From NCBI GenBank assembly GCA_041590075.1, contig JBFHUL010000001.1, forward strand, positions 1 to 64,000: a DNA stretch of 64,000 nucleotides, in the 5' to 3' direction. Both the position numbers and the translations under genes were made by a program. Each line of letters starts with the position of its first letter. Positions within the stretch are counted from its first letter, which is position 1. The DNA comes from PZPK01 sp041590075. GTDB lineage: Bacteria; Pseudomonadota; Gammaproteobacteria; Pseudomonadales; Oleiphilaceae. Under the pieces are notes generated by a model, which was not told where the DNA came from, searched no databases, and saw nothing but the letters and a program-made list of their open reading frames with translations. Below, one piece after another: positions 35,860 through 45,253 of the stretch.

Positions 35860-36957
35860 TTAATCATTGCTGACCACAATTTCAGGGAAACCCTGCGGTG
35901 CGTGTTTGGCTCGCTGTGACAGCAAGGCCCCGACCTTGCGGGCAATATCCTTATAAAGCAGGGCTACCTCGCTATCGGGTTCGGCGATGACCGTGGGCGT
36001 GCCCGCATCGGTCTGCTCACGAATGGTCTGATGCAACGGCATCTGCCCCAATAACTCGGTGTCATACTGCGCGGCGATACGCTCGCCGCCACCTTCCCCA
36101 AACAAGGCTTCATGATGACCACACTGGCTACAGATATGCACACTCATATTTTCGATCACGCCCAGCACGGGTATATCGACTTTGCGAAACATCTCGATGC
36201 CTTTCTTGCAGTCCAGCAGGGCAATATCCTGCGGCGTGGTCACCACGATAGACGCAGTCACCGGAATTTTCTGCGACAGGGTAAGCTGAATATCACCGGT
36301 GCCCGGAGGCATATCCACAATCAGATAGTCGAGCTCCTGCCACAGGGTTTGCGTGAGCAGCTGCATCAGCGCCCCACTGACCATGGGTCCGCGCCAGACC
36401 ATGGGCGTTTGTTCGGTGACCAGAAAGGCCATCGACATCGCTTGCACGCCATGCGCCCGCAGCGGTACAAAGAACTTGTCTTGCTCGGTTTGTGGCCGCG
36501 TGCCATCCGCAATACCCAACATCATGCCCACACTGGGGCCATAGATGTCGGCGTCGAGAACACCCACCTGTGCGCCCTCAGCCGCCAGAGCAAGCGCCAG
36601 ATTTACCGCCGAAGTACTTTTGCCCACGCCGCCTTTCCCCGAGGCAACGGCAATAATATTCTTAACCGAGGTCAAGGCGGGCAATTCGTGCCGTACCCGG
36701 GGGGAATCAATCTGCGTGCTGATTACAATCTCAACCGTTTGCACGCCTTCGAGCATTTCCAGCTGCACGCTTAATAACTGGCGCAACGCACCATGAATGC
36801 CCGTGCAGGCATACGGCATCACGAGCTCCAGATGCACATGCCCCTCCTGCGCTTGCAGAGACTTGACCGCACCCAGTTGGTAAAGATCACAATTGAGGTA
36901 GGGGTCCACGTATGACTTGACGGCTTGTTCTAAGGCAGAGGCATCTACGGCATCCAT
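35860..36957 (-). CDS. mrp: Mrp/ApbC-family Fe-S cluster carrier ATPase
   Basis: 365 residues. An N-terminal MIP18-type domain (about 10-90) precedes a P-loop ATPase with deviant Walker A (GKGGVGKSTSAVN), DADIYGPSVGMMLG, and DMPPGTGD. The CxxC pair (CSQCGHHEALFG) holds a bridging Fe-S cluster between subunits. It delivers Fe-S clusters to apo-enzymes. The ATG at 36957 has GGAG six bases before it. It is divergent from metG, the arrangement conserved in many gammaproteobacteria. Confidence 0.94.
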   Translation of the reverse strand: MDAVDASALEQAVKSYVDPYLNCDLYQLGAVKSLQAQEGHVHLELVMPYACTGIHGALRQLLSVQLEMLEGVQTVEIVISTQIDSPRVRHELPALTSVKNIIAVASGKGGVGKSTSAVNLALALAAEGAQVGVLDADIYGPSVGMMLGIADGTRPQTEQDKFFVPLRAHGVQAMSMAFLVTEQTPMVWRGPMVSGALMQLLTQTLWQELDYLIVDMPPGTGDIQLTLSQKIPVTASIVVTTPQDIALLDCKKGIEMFRKVDIPVLGVIENMSVHICSQCGHHEALFGEGGGERIAAQYDTELLGQMPLHQTIREQTDAGTPTVIAEPDSEVALLYKDIARKVGALLSQRAKHAPQGFPEIVVSND

Positions 36958-37209
36958 TATGGTCTCCAGATGATCAGTGTGGCGGATGGGCGGCATAGTT
37001 TAGCGCAAGGGATTGAGGCACAACAGTTCCCGTTTGGCGCAGTGCAGGGTGAAGGATGAAAATTGCGCAATACATAGGTATCATAGCGCGGTTTTTCAGC
37101 CAGCTCGCCCGCCTTCTGCAAGGGCAGGGAAGCTGGGAGTAACGCCAACCCCGTTTCCAGGGGCGCACTCCCGGCGACGAGCCCACTACACCAATGATCG
37201 AGAGAGACT

Positions 37210-39240
37210 GTGCGTAAGATTCTGGTAACCAGTGCCCTACCCTATGCCAATGGCCCCATTCACCTCGGCCACCTGTTGGAATACATTCAAACCGACATCT
37301 GGGTGCGTTTCCAGAAGCAACGGGGCGCACAATGCACCTATGTCTGTGCCGATGATGCGCACGGCACCGCTATTATGTTGCGTGCTGAAAAAGAAGGGCT
37401 TACGGCGGAAGCACTGATCGACCGCATCAAAGCGGAACACCAGGCAGACTTCGCCGATTTTCTGATCGAGTTCGATAACTACCATTCCACGCACTCCGAA
37501 GAAAACCGGACGCTCTCGGAAGCGATCTACCTGGCCTGTGAAGCCGCGGGCAAAATCGCCACACGCAAGATCACTCAGGCCTACGACCCAGAAAAAAACC
37601 TGTTTCTGGCCGACCGCTTCATTAAGGGCACCTGCCCCAAGTGCAAGACAGCAGATCAATACGGCGATAACTGCGAGGCCTGCGGCGCCACCTATACGCC
37701 CACCGAACTGATCGATCCCAAATCCGCCATTTCCGGCGCCACACCGATCGAGAAAGAGTCGGAGCATTTTTTCTTCAAATTGCCGGAGTTTCAGGACTTC
37801 CTGCAAACATGGACGCGCAGTGGCACCCTGCAACCCCAGATTGCCAACAAGCTGGCCGAATGGCTCGATGCCGGGTTACAGGAGTGGGATATCAGTCGCG
37901 ACGCGCCCTACTTCGGCTTTGAGATTCCCGGCCATCCGGGAAAATACTTTTATGTCTGGCTGGACGCCCCCATCGGTTACATGGCGAGCTTCAAGCACCT
38001 GTGTGATCGTCGCGAAGATCTCAACTTCGACGACTACTGGGCCGCGGGGGCCGACACCGAGCTGTACCATTTTATTGGCAAAGACATCGTGAATTTCCAT
38101 GCGCTGTTCTGGCCCGCCATGCTCAGCTGCGCCAATTACCGCACCCCATCGGCGGTGTTTGCCCACGGCTTCGTCACCGTGAATGGCAAGAAAATGTCCA
38201 AATCACGCGGTACCTTTATCAAGGCCCGAACCTATCTGGAGCACTTGCACCCTGAATATCTGCGCTACTACTTTGCGGCCAAACTCACCAGCGGCGTGGA
38301 CGACCTCGATCTGAATCTCGAAGATTTTGCCCAACGCGTCAATTCCGACCTGGTGGGCAAAGTCGTCAATATCGCCAGCCGCTGTGCCGGCTTCATCAGC
38401 AAGCGTTTTGAAGGGCGCCTCGCGGCCCACTGCGCAGAACCCGAGCTGCTGAATACCTTCATTCAGGCCGGCGACAGCATCGCCCAGCACTACGAACAGC
38501 GTGAGTTTGGCAAGGCCATTCGCCAGATCATGGAACTGGCCGATCGCGCGAATCAATACATCGACGAAAAAGCGCCCTGGGTCGTCGCCAAACAGGAAGG
38601 CCAGGAACAGGCCCTGCACGAAATCTGTTCGGTAGGCATTAATCTGTTCTACCAATTGATCACTTACCTGGCACCCGTGTTGCCGGAAATGGCCGATAAG
38701 GCCGAGGCGTTTTTGCAGGTGAAGCTGAACTGGCAGGCGCGCGAACACATTCTGCTCGACCACCCGATCAATAAGTTCAAACCCCTGATGACACGGATCG
38801 ACATGAAACAGATTGAAGCCATGATCGATGCATCCAAAGAAGCGGTCGCGGCGGAGCAGGCACTCGGTAACACGGCAGCGCCTGACGCAGCGCCGGGTGG
38901 TGAGCCGATCGCCGATGAAATTGAATTCGACGATTTCGCCAAGGTCGATCTGCGGGTAGCGCGCATCGCCAAAGCCGAACACGTAGAAGGGGCCAACAAA
39001 CTTCTTAAGCTGACACTGGATCTGGGCGGCGAACAGAAGCAGGTATTCTCGGGCATCAAGTCGGCGTATCAGCCAGAGCAACTGGAGGGCAAGCTTACCG
39101 TGATGGTGGCCAACCTCAAACCGCGCAAAATGAAATTCGGCCTCTCGGAAGGGATGGTGTTGGCTGCCGGACCGGGCGGCAAAGACATCTGGCTACTTGA
39201 ACCGCATGCAGGGGCGCAGCCCGGCATGCGCATCATGTAA
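37210..39240 (+). CDS. metG: Methionyl-tRNA synthetase
   Basis: 676 residues. Class I synthetase with the HIGH-type motif HLGHLLEYIQ (about residue 17), a zinc knuckle (CPKCKTADQYGDNCEAC), KMSKSRG (about 330) and a C-terminal tRNA-binding domain (about 575-676, DDFAKVDLRVARI). It charges tRNA-Met and initiator tRNA. The start is a GTG with GAGAGA upstream. It is divergent from mrp and is followed after 27 bases by rsxA, possibly cotranscribed. Confidence 0.97.
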   Translation: MRKILVTSALPYANGPIHLGHLLEYIQTDIWVRFQKQRGAQCTYVCADDAHGTAIMLRAEKEGLTAEALIDRIKAEHQADFADFLIEFDNYHSTHSEENRTLSEAIYLACEAAGKIATRKITQAYDPEKNLFLADRFIKGTCPKCKTADQYGDNCEACGATYTPTELIDPKSAISGATPIEKESEHFFFKLPEFQDFLQTWTRSGTLQPQIANKLAEWLDAGLQEWDISRDAPYFGFEIPGHPGKYFYVWLDAPIGYMASFKHLCDRREDLNFDDYWAAGADTELYHFIGKDIVNFHALFWPAMLSCANYRTPSAVFAHGFVTVNGKKMSKSRGTFIKARTYLEHLHPEYLRYYFAAKLTSGVDDLDLNLEDFAQRVNSDLVGKVVNIASRCAGFISKRFEGRLAAHCAEPELLNTFIQAGDSIAQHYEQREFGKAIRQIMELADRANQYIDEKAPWVVAKQEGQEQALHEICSVGINLFYQLITYLAPVLPEMADKAEAFLQVKLNWQAREHILLDHPINKFKPLMTRIDMKQIEAMIDASKEAVAAEQALGNTAAPDAAPGGEPIADEIEFDDFAKVDLRVARIAKAEHVEGANKLLKLTLDLGGEQKQVFSGIKSAYQPEQLEGKLTVMVANLKPRKMKFGLSEGMVLAAGPGGKDIWLLEPHAGAQPGMRIM

Positions 39241-39267
39241 GCAAGTGCTTACCTAGGCGAACTACGC

Positions 39268-39849
39268 ATGGCAGATTACCTTCTGATACTGGTTAGCACC
39301 ATTCTGGTGAACAACTTTGTGCTGGTGCAGTTTCTCGGCTTGTGCCCCTTTATGGGGGTCTCCAACAAGCTGGAAACCGCGATGGGCATGTCGCTCGCCA
39401 CCACCTTTGTGTTAACACTGTCCTCCGTCTGTTCTTATCTGGTGTTCACTTATTTGTTGCAGCCTTTCGGGTTAGCCTATCTGCAGACTATCTCGTTTAT
39501 TCTGGTAATTGCCGTGGTCGTGCAGTTTACGGAAATGGTGGTGCGTAAAACCAGCCCGCTGCTGTACCGCGTACTGGGTATTTTTCTGCCATTGATTACC
39601 ACCAATTGCGCGGTATTGGGCGTCGCCCTGCTGAATATCAAAAAACAGAACGGTTTCGTCGAATCCATCATGTACGGGTTTGGCGCCGCAGTGGGGTTCT
39701 CGCTCGTACTGGTTCTGTTCGCGGCCATGCGAGAGCGCATTGCGGTGGCGGATGTACCGCAACCGTTCAAAGGCTCGGCGATCGGCATGATAACGGCTGG
39801 CCTGATGTCGCTGGCTTTTCTTGGGTTTACCGGCCTGGTGCATATTTAA
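39268..39849 (+). CDS. rsxA: Rsx/Rnf complex subunit A
   Basis: 193 residues with six membrane helices, including NNFVLVQFLGLCPFMGVS and the mirror motif LPLITTNCAVLGVAL, each with a cysteine that forms the intramembrane Fe-S site shared with subunit E. Part of the membrane ion-pumping electron-transfer complex linking NADH and ferredoxin; in E. coli it also keeps SoxR reduced. First gene of rsxABCDGE. Stop and rsxB start codons are adjacent. Confidence 0.96.
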   Translation: MADYLLILVSTILVNNFVLVQFLGLCPFMGVSNKLETAMGMSLATTFVLTLSSVCSYLVFTYLLQPFGLAYLQTISFILVIAVVVQFTEMVVRKTSPLLYRVLGIFLPLITTNCAVLGVALLNIKKQNGFVESIMYGFGAAVGFSLVLVLFAAMRERIAVADVPQPFKGSAIGMITAGLMSLAFLGFTGLVHI

Positions 39850-40437
39850 ATGAGTGCTGTACTGACCGCCATTCTGGTACTGATGGGCCTGGCCCTGGTG
39901 TTCGGCCTGATTCTGGGTTTCGCGGCCATTCGTTTCCGTGTGGAAGGGAACCCTCTCGTCGATCAGATTGATGCATTGTTGCCGCAAACCCAGTGTGGCC
40001 AGTGTGGTCATCCCGGTTGCCGCCCCTATGCAGAGGGCATTGCCAATGGCGAAGATATCAATAAATGCCCGCCGGGTGGCGAAGCGACCATTCATGCCCT
40101 GGCAGACTTGCTGGACGTGGAACCCATGCCCCTCGATGCCGAGCATGGGGAAGAAAAACCCAAGCAGGTTGCCGTGATTCGTGAAGCGGAGTGCATCGGC
40201 TGCACAAAGTGCATTCAGGCCTGTCCGGTCGATGCGATTCTGGGAGCAGCGAAACACATGCACACGGTGATTGCCTCGGAGTGCACGGGCTGCGACCTGT
40301 GCGTAGAGCCGTGCCCGGTAGACTGTATCGATATGGTACCAGTGGATGAAGGGATTGCCGGCTGGCGCTGGACGGCGCCGCATCACAGCGAGATTATCGC
40401 CACCGATCGCCAGCAGCCCTCGGAGGTTTCGCTATGA
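39850..40437 (+). CDS. rsxB: Rsx/Rnf complex subunit B, Fe-S protein
   Basis: 195 residues. One N-terminal membrane anchor, then a 4Fe-4S domain (CGQCGHPGC, with a later CPPGG cysteine) and two ferredoxin-type clusters (CIGCTKCIQACPVDAI and CTGCDLCVEPCPVDCI). It is the ferredoxin-side entry point for electrons. The gene starts immediately after rsxA and overlaps rsxC by four bases. Confidence 0.96.
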   Translation: MSAVLTAILVLMGLALVFGLILGFAAIRFRVEGNPLVDQIDALLPQTQCGQCGHPGCRPYAEGIANGEDINKCPPGGEATIHALADLLDVEPMPLDAEHGEEKPKQVAVIREAECIGCTKCIQACPVDAILGAAKHMHTVIASECTGCDLCVEPCPVDCIDMVPVDEGIAGWRWTAPHHSEIIATDRQQPSEVSL

Positions 40438-42650
40438 GTCAATCCGGCAACATCATTGCCAGTACGCGCGAGATTTTCGACTTTCATGGCGGCATTCACC
40501 CGCAGGAATGTAAAACCCTCTCCAGCGAGCGTCCCATCCAGCAAGCCCCGCTCGCACCGCGCCTTTACCTGCCACTGCAACAACATATCGGCAAGCCTGC
40601 CAAGCCCATCGTGGCCGTGGGAACGGAGGTGCTGAAAGGACAGTTACTGGCCGAACCACAAGGCGCCATCAGTGTGGGCGTGCATGCTCCCACCTCCGGC
40701 GTGATTGAGGCCATTATCGATCATCCTATCGCACATCCCTCGGGACTCACCGACCTGTGCATCGTGTTAGTGCCCGATGGGCGCGATGCCTGGACCACGC
40801 TGCACGCGTGCGAACATTATGAGCAGCTCAGCCCCGAACAGATTCAGGCGCGCATTCGTGACGCCGGTATTGCAGGTATGGGCGGTGCGGGCTTCCCCAC
40901 CGAGGTGAAATTGCATCCTCCGCATCACGACAAGGTCGCCACCCTCATCCTGAACGCAGCCGAGTGCGAACCGTACATCACTGCCGACGATCGCCTACTG
41001 CGGGAGCGCGCCAAAGAGGTGATCATGGGGCTGGAAATCATGGCCTACGTGCTGCAGCCTGGCGAATGCCTGATTGGTATTGAGGATAACAAGCCCGAAG
41101 CCATTCACGCCTTGCAGCAGGCGGCGCAGGGCACCCGCATCGACGTGGTCGTCATTCCCACCAAATACCCCTCGGGCGGCGAGAAACAACTGATCAAGAT
41201 TCTCACCGACAAAGAAGTACCGAGCGGCAAAATACCCGCCGACATCGGCGTCATGTGTCAGAACGTGGGCACGGCAGCGGCGGTGTATCGGGCCGTGCGC
41301 TATGGCGAACCGCTTATATCACGCATCACGACACTGACCGGCGAGCAGTTTCCTGAGCCGCGAAATGTCGAAGTACTGCTAGGCACACCGATCGACTGGC
41401 TGATTGCCCACTATGGCTATCGGCCCACACAGCCCGAGCGCCTGATTATGGGCGGCCCCATGATGGGCTTTGCCTTGAACAATGCCGACACTCCGGTAGT
41501 GAAAACCACCAACTGCATTCTAGCCCCTTCCCTGAAGGAGCTTCCCTTGCCTCCGCCGGCACAAGCCTGCATCCGCTGTGGCTTGTGTGCCGAGGCATGT
41601 CCGGCGGAGCTGCTACCGCAGCAGCTGTACTGGTTCGCACGAGCACAGGAATATGACAAGGCCGAGCATCACAATCTGTTCGACTGCATCGAATGTGGCG
41701 CGTGCTCCTATGTGTGTCCGAGCGCGATCCCACTCGTGCATTACTATCGGCATGCGAAAGGCGAAATTCGTCAGCAACGCCTGGATCATGAGAAATCCGA
41801 TCGTGCGCGCGTGCGTTTCGAAGCGCGCCAACAGCGTCTGGAGCGCGAGAAAGCCGAGAAGGAAGCGAAACGTAAAGCCCGTGCTGAAGCCGCCGCCAAA
41901 GCCCAGGCAGCCAAACGTGAAGCCGCCAAACAGGCCCCAGACAGCCCACCCGCTGCGCCCGCCCCTGCTGTGCCCGCAAATCAGGCGCCGCCGCCTTCAA
42001 TCGAGAGTCTCAAAACTGCTTGGGAAAAAGCGCAGGCCAAACTGGAAAAAATGCAGGAGGCTCTGGAAGACGCGAAAGCCAATAACCCCGAACAGGTCGA
42101 AAAGCTCACGCGGGCAGTAGAGAAAAACCAACAGCGCGTGGCACAGGCCAAAACCGCCTATAAGGCGGCGCAGACCGCGCCGGCAACTCCGGTAGCCAGC
42201 CCCGTGTCGCCACCTGCCCCCCCCCCTGAGTCCGACCTTGAGATACTGCGGGAGAACGTGCAGAAAGCCCGCGCCAAACTGGACAACGTGCAGGATTCGC
42301 TGGAAGAGGCCAAACGCAATACGCCCGAACAGGTAGAAAAACTCACGCGTGCCGTCGCCAAAAATGTGACCCGCCTGCATGCGGCTGAAAAAGCGCTGCA
42401 CGACGCCGAACTCGCGCGCAGCCCCGCTGCACAAGCTGCACCCGTGGATCTCGACGTGCTGCGCGAAAACGTGCAAAAAGCCCGCGCCAAGCTGGCAAAA
42501 ATGCAGGATGCTCTAGACGATGCCCGCGCCAACAACCCCGATCAGGTTGAGAAGCTCACGCGCGCGGTGGCCAAAAACAAGACCCGCCTCGACGCTGCCG
42601 AACATGCTCTGAAAGAGGCCGAATCCACCACTTCCAACGAGAACGCGTAA
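40434..42650 (+). CDS. rsxC: Rsx/Rnf complex subunit C, NADH-binding
   Basis: 738 residues. The core (about 1-450) is like the 51-kDa subunit of complex I: GMGGAGFPTEVKL (flavin/NADH region), and two 4Fe-4S motifs (CIRCGLCAEACP at about 380 and CIECGACSYVCP at about 419). The membrane-peripheral core accepts electrons from NADH. Residues about 450-525 are alanine- and lysine-rich. The C-terminus carries three repeats of about 52 residues (from 529, 607 and 678), each starting with a KARAKL-type helix and containing PEQVEKLTRAV. Such extended tails are known in gammaproteobacterial RsxC but vary in number. Overlaps rsxB by four bases. Confidence 0.96.
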   Translation: MSQSGNIIASTREIFDFHGGIHPQECKTLSSERPIQQAPLAPRLYLPLQQHIGKPAKPIVAVGTEVLKGQLLAEPQGAISVGVHAPTSGVIEAIIDHPIAHPSGLTDLCIVLVPDGRDAWTTLHACEHYEQLSPEQIQARIRDAGIAGMGGAGFPTEVKLHPPHHDKVATLILNAAECEPYITADDRLLRERAKEVIMGLEIMAYVLQPGECLIGIEDNKPEAIHALQQAAQGTRIDVVVIPTKYPSGGEKQLIKILTDKEVPSGKIPADIGVMCQNVGTAAAVYRAVRYGEPLISRITTLTGEQFPEPRNVEVLLGTPIDWLIAHYGYRPTQPERLIMGGPMMGFALNNADTPVVKTTNCILAPSLKELPLPPPAQACIRCGLCAEACPAELLPQQLYWFARAQEYDKAEHHNLFDCIECGACSYVCPSAIPLVHYYRHAKGEIRQQRLDHEKSDRARVRFEARQQRLEREKAEKEAKRKARAEAAAKAQAAKREAAKQAPDSPPAAPAPAVPANQAPPPSIESLKTAWEKAQAKLEKMQEALEDAKANNPEQVEKLTRAVEKNQQRVAQAKTAYKAAQTAPATPVASPVSPPAPPPESDLEILRENVQKARAKLDNVQDSLEEAKRNTPEQVEKLTRAVAKNVTRLHAAEKALHDAELARSPAAQAAPVDLDVLRENVQKARAKLAKMQDALDDARANNPDQVEKLTRAVAKNKTRLDAAEHALKEAESTTSNENA
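42018..42621 (+). repeat. Three in-frame repeats in the rsxC tail
   Basis: Repeat units start at about 42018, 42252 and 42465, separated by proline/alanine linkers. Units 2 and 3 are nearly identical over their first 35 bases or so at DNA level, so they probably arose by recent duplication. Each unit encodes a charged helical hairpin. Confidence 0.8.
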
Positions 42651-43700
42651 ATGGCTTTGCTGACTTTATCGTCCCCCCACCTGACCGGTGCGCAGCGCAC
42701 CGCCAGCCTGATGCGTTGGGTGCTTATACTGACCCTGCCCGGACTACTGGTGCAAACCGTGTTTTTTGGCTGGGGAACACTGCACAACGTGATTTGGTGC
42801 AGTATCGTGGCGCTGGTATGCGAAGCACTGGTATTGCGTTTGCGTAAGCGCCCATTGGCGTTCTACCTGCAAGACTACAGTGCTCTGGTCACGGCCGTAT
42901 TGCTCGGACTCGCACTGCCTCCCCTGGCACCCTGGTGGCTGTGCCTGATCGCCACCGCCTTCGCCATTATCTTTGCCAAGCACCTGTACGGCGGCATGGG
43001 CTACAACCCGTTTAATCCGGCGATGGCCGGCTACGCACTGGTACTGATTTCGTTTCCTGTCGCCATGACCACCAACTGGACCTTACCCGCCCCTCTGCTC
43101 GAAGAGCGACTGGGTTTAGTCGATACACTGGCGGCGATTTGGGGGCAAACGACAACGCCGGATGCCTACACAGGTGCCACCCCCTTGGACTATTACAAAC
43201 ATGAGATTCGCCACGCCACTGCCAATGCGGTGACGGAAGCAGGCATCTTTGGCGATCGAATCGCCAGCGGTTGGGAGTGGGTCAATCTTGCGTATCTGGT
43301 GGGCGGACTGATGCTGATCGCCCTCAAAATCATTCCGTGGCAAACCCCCGTGGGCGTGCTGATCGGGCTGAGTGTGCCCGCCCTGCTCATCGGCTGGGAT
43401 GAAGACCAGTATACGCCGGTCTGGCTGCACCTGTTTGCCGGGGCGACCATGCTGGGGGCCTTCTTCATCGCCACCGACCCTGTATCCTCTGCCACCACGC
43501 GCTTTGGACGTTTGCTGTTCGGCCTGGGGGTAGGCCTGCTGACCTGGCTCATTCGCACCTTTGGGGCCTATCCAGATGCGATTGCCTTTGCCGTGCTGCT
43601 GATGAACTTTGCCGCCCCACTGATCGATGTGTACACACAGCCACGCACCTACGGCTACGCCGATGCCAAGCGCGGCCCCAAACCCAAAGATCCGTCGTAG
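42651..43700 (+). CDS. rsxD: Rsx/Rnf complex subunit D
   Basis: 349 residues with about nine membrane helices. The covalent-flavin motif TGATPLD (threonine at about residue 175) is the FMN attachment site used by RnfD/NqrB, and MGYNPFNPAMAGYALVLISFP is the family signature. It forms part of the ion path. It starts directly after the rsxC stop. GATP is followed by LDYYKHE as in other gammaproteobacterial RsxD. Confidence 0.96.
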   Translation: MALLTLSSPHLTGAQRTASLMRWVLILTLPGLLVQTVFFGWGTLHNVIWCSIVALVCEALVLRLRKRPLAFYLQDYSALVTAVLLGLALPPLAPWWLCLIATAFAIIFAKHLYGGMGYNPFNPAMAGYALVLISFPVAMTTNWTLPAPLLEERLGLVDTLAAIWGQTTTPDAYTGATPLDYYKHEIRHATANAVTEAGIFGDRIASGWEWVNLAYLVGGLMLIALKIIPWQTPVGVLIGLSVPALLIGWDEDQYTPVWLHLFAGATMLGAFFIATDPVSSATTRFGRLLFGLGVGLLTWLIRTFGAYPDAIAFAVLLMNFAAPLIDVYTQPRTYGYADAKRGPKPKDPS

Positions 43701-43715
43701 GAGAATTCGGAAATC

Positions 43716-44435
43716 ATGTCTGATTCCAAGCCCGAAGCCCCGCTGGATGCACAGCACGAAGCGCCTCCCTCGATGGCGCAATCGCTGCTGCGTTCGGCCA
43801 TCGGTCTGGCACTGTTCGCCTTACTCACGGCAGGACTCATCGCGCTCACACAGGTACAAACCGCCGACCGTATTGCCGAGGAGGTGCGCAAGGCCCGCTC
43901 CAAGGCGCTGTATGAGATCGCCCCGGCAGAGACGCACAACAACGATATTCTCAGCGAATCCTTCGGTGTGCTGAGCCAGGATTTAGGGCTCGTCGAAGTG
44001 CGACCGGCCTTTGTCGCCAAACAGGATGGTCAACCGGTCACACTGGTACTGCCAGTGCGCGCTCCCGATGGCTACACCGGGCCAATTCGCCTGATCGTGG
44101 GCATTGACGTTGCCACCCACCGCATCAGTGGCGTGCGCGTGACTCAACACAAAGAGACACCGGGACTGGGTGACAAAATCGAGATCAAAAAATCAGATTG
44201 GGTACGCAGTTTCGAGCAACGCTCCCTCAGCAATACCGACCGCGATGCGTGGCAGGTGAAAAAAGACGGTGGCGATTTTGATCAATTAACCGGTGCCACC
44301 ATCACACCGCGCGCCATTGTGGGCGCTGTGCACCGCGCGTTGCAGTTTTACCATGCGCATCGAGAGCACCTGCTGCAGCAAACGCCAGGCAGCATCTATC
44401 GCGCCGATGACGCAGCGCTTGAAGGAGAATCCTAA
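43716..44435 (+). CDS. rsxG: Rsx/Rnf complex subunit G
   Basis: 239 residues. One N-terminal membrane helix (about 27-48) and a periplasmic FMN-binding domain with the attachment motif TGATIT (threonine at about 195) in DQLTGATITPRAIVGAV. The HKETPGLGDKIE segment is typical. It passes electrons between the other flavin and Fe-S centres. GGAGAA precedes the ATG. Its stop shares one base with the rsxE start. Confidence 0.96.
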   Translation: MSDSKPEAPLDAQHEAPPSMAQSLLRSAIGLALFALLTAGLIALTQVQTADRIAEEVRKARSKALYEIAPAETHNNDILSESFGVLSQDLGLVEVRPAFVAKQDGQPVTLVLPVRAPDGYTGPIRLIVGIDVATHRISGVRVTQHKETPGLGDKIEIKKSDWVRSFEQRSLSNTDRDAWQVKKDGGDFDQLTGATITPRAIVGAVHRALQFYHAHREHLLQQTPGSIYRADDAALEGES

Positions 44436-45148
44436 TGACCGATTCACAGTTCAGCACCCTGGTTAAGAACGGGCTGTGGCACAACAACCCGGCGCTGGTC
44501 CAGTTGTTGGGGCTCTGCCCTCTGCTGGCGGTCACGGGCACCGTGGTAAACGCTTTGGGCTTAGGCATTGCCACCATACTGGTATTGCTGGGATCGAATA
44601 TTGCCGTGTCGATGATTCGCCATTACGTGCCTGATACCGTGCGCCTACCCGCCTTCGTGATGATCATCGCCTCCCTGGTAACCTGTGCCGAACTGCTGAT
44701 GCGGGCCTTCACCTATGAGCTGTATGAAATTCTGGGTATTTTTATTCCGCTCATCGTCACCAATTGCGCCATTCTCGGCCGGGCCGATGCTTTTGCGTGC
44801 AAGAATCCGGTACTGCCCGCGGCGACGGACGGCCTGATGATGGGACTGGGGTTTACTGCAGTTCTGGTGCTGCTAGGTGCACTGCGTGAGGTCATTGGGC
44901 AAGGCACCCTGTTTTCGGGCATGGAGCTGCTGTTCGGACCCGTTGCGAGCGGCTGGACGATTCAGGTGTTTGATAACTATGCGAATTTCCTGTTTGCCAT
45001 TCTTCCCCCCGGCGCCTTTGTGGCCATGGGGCTGATTATCGCGCTGAAAAACCTGATCGATCAACGCCTGGCCGATGCTCAGGCCAGAAAGGCTGCGCCG
45101 ACCGTGAAGGGCAGCAAGCGGGTGCGCGTTACCGGCAATATTTCCTAA
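44435..45148 (+). CDS. rsxE: Rsx/Rnf complex subunit E
   Basis: 237 residues, six membrane helices, paralogue of RsxA. The cysteine-bearing motifs are NPALVQLLGLCPLLAVT and IPLIVTNCAILGRADAF. Last gene of the operon; the usual next gene, endonuclease III (nth), is missing here. It ends about 105 bases before the end of a convergent EAL gene, with no clear terminator between. Confidence 0.96.
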   Translation: MTDSQFSTLVKNGLWHNNPALVQLLGLCPLLAVTGTVVNALGLGIATILVLLGSNIAVSMIRHYVPDTVRLPAFVMIIASLVTCAELLMRAFTYELYEILGIFIPLIVTNCAILGRADAFACKNPVLPAATDGLMMGLGFTAVLVLLGALREVIGQGTLFSGMELLFGPVASGWTIQVFDNYANFLFAILPPGAFVAMGLIIALKNLIDQRLADAQARKAAPTVKGSKRVRVTGNIS

Positions 45149-45253
45149 CGCGATACAAGACGAAAACGTTGCTCCCGCCCTCAGGCACACCTTGCATTGT
45201 CACGACGATCGCAATGACTCCCAGCAGCGCGTAGGGCGAGACCTGGCCATGCG

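Noticed and set aside
38203..39081. Minus-strand open frame of 292 codons inside metG
   Set aside because: Antisense to metG over its conserved domains; no independent support.
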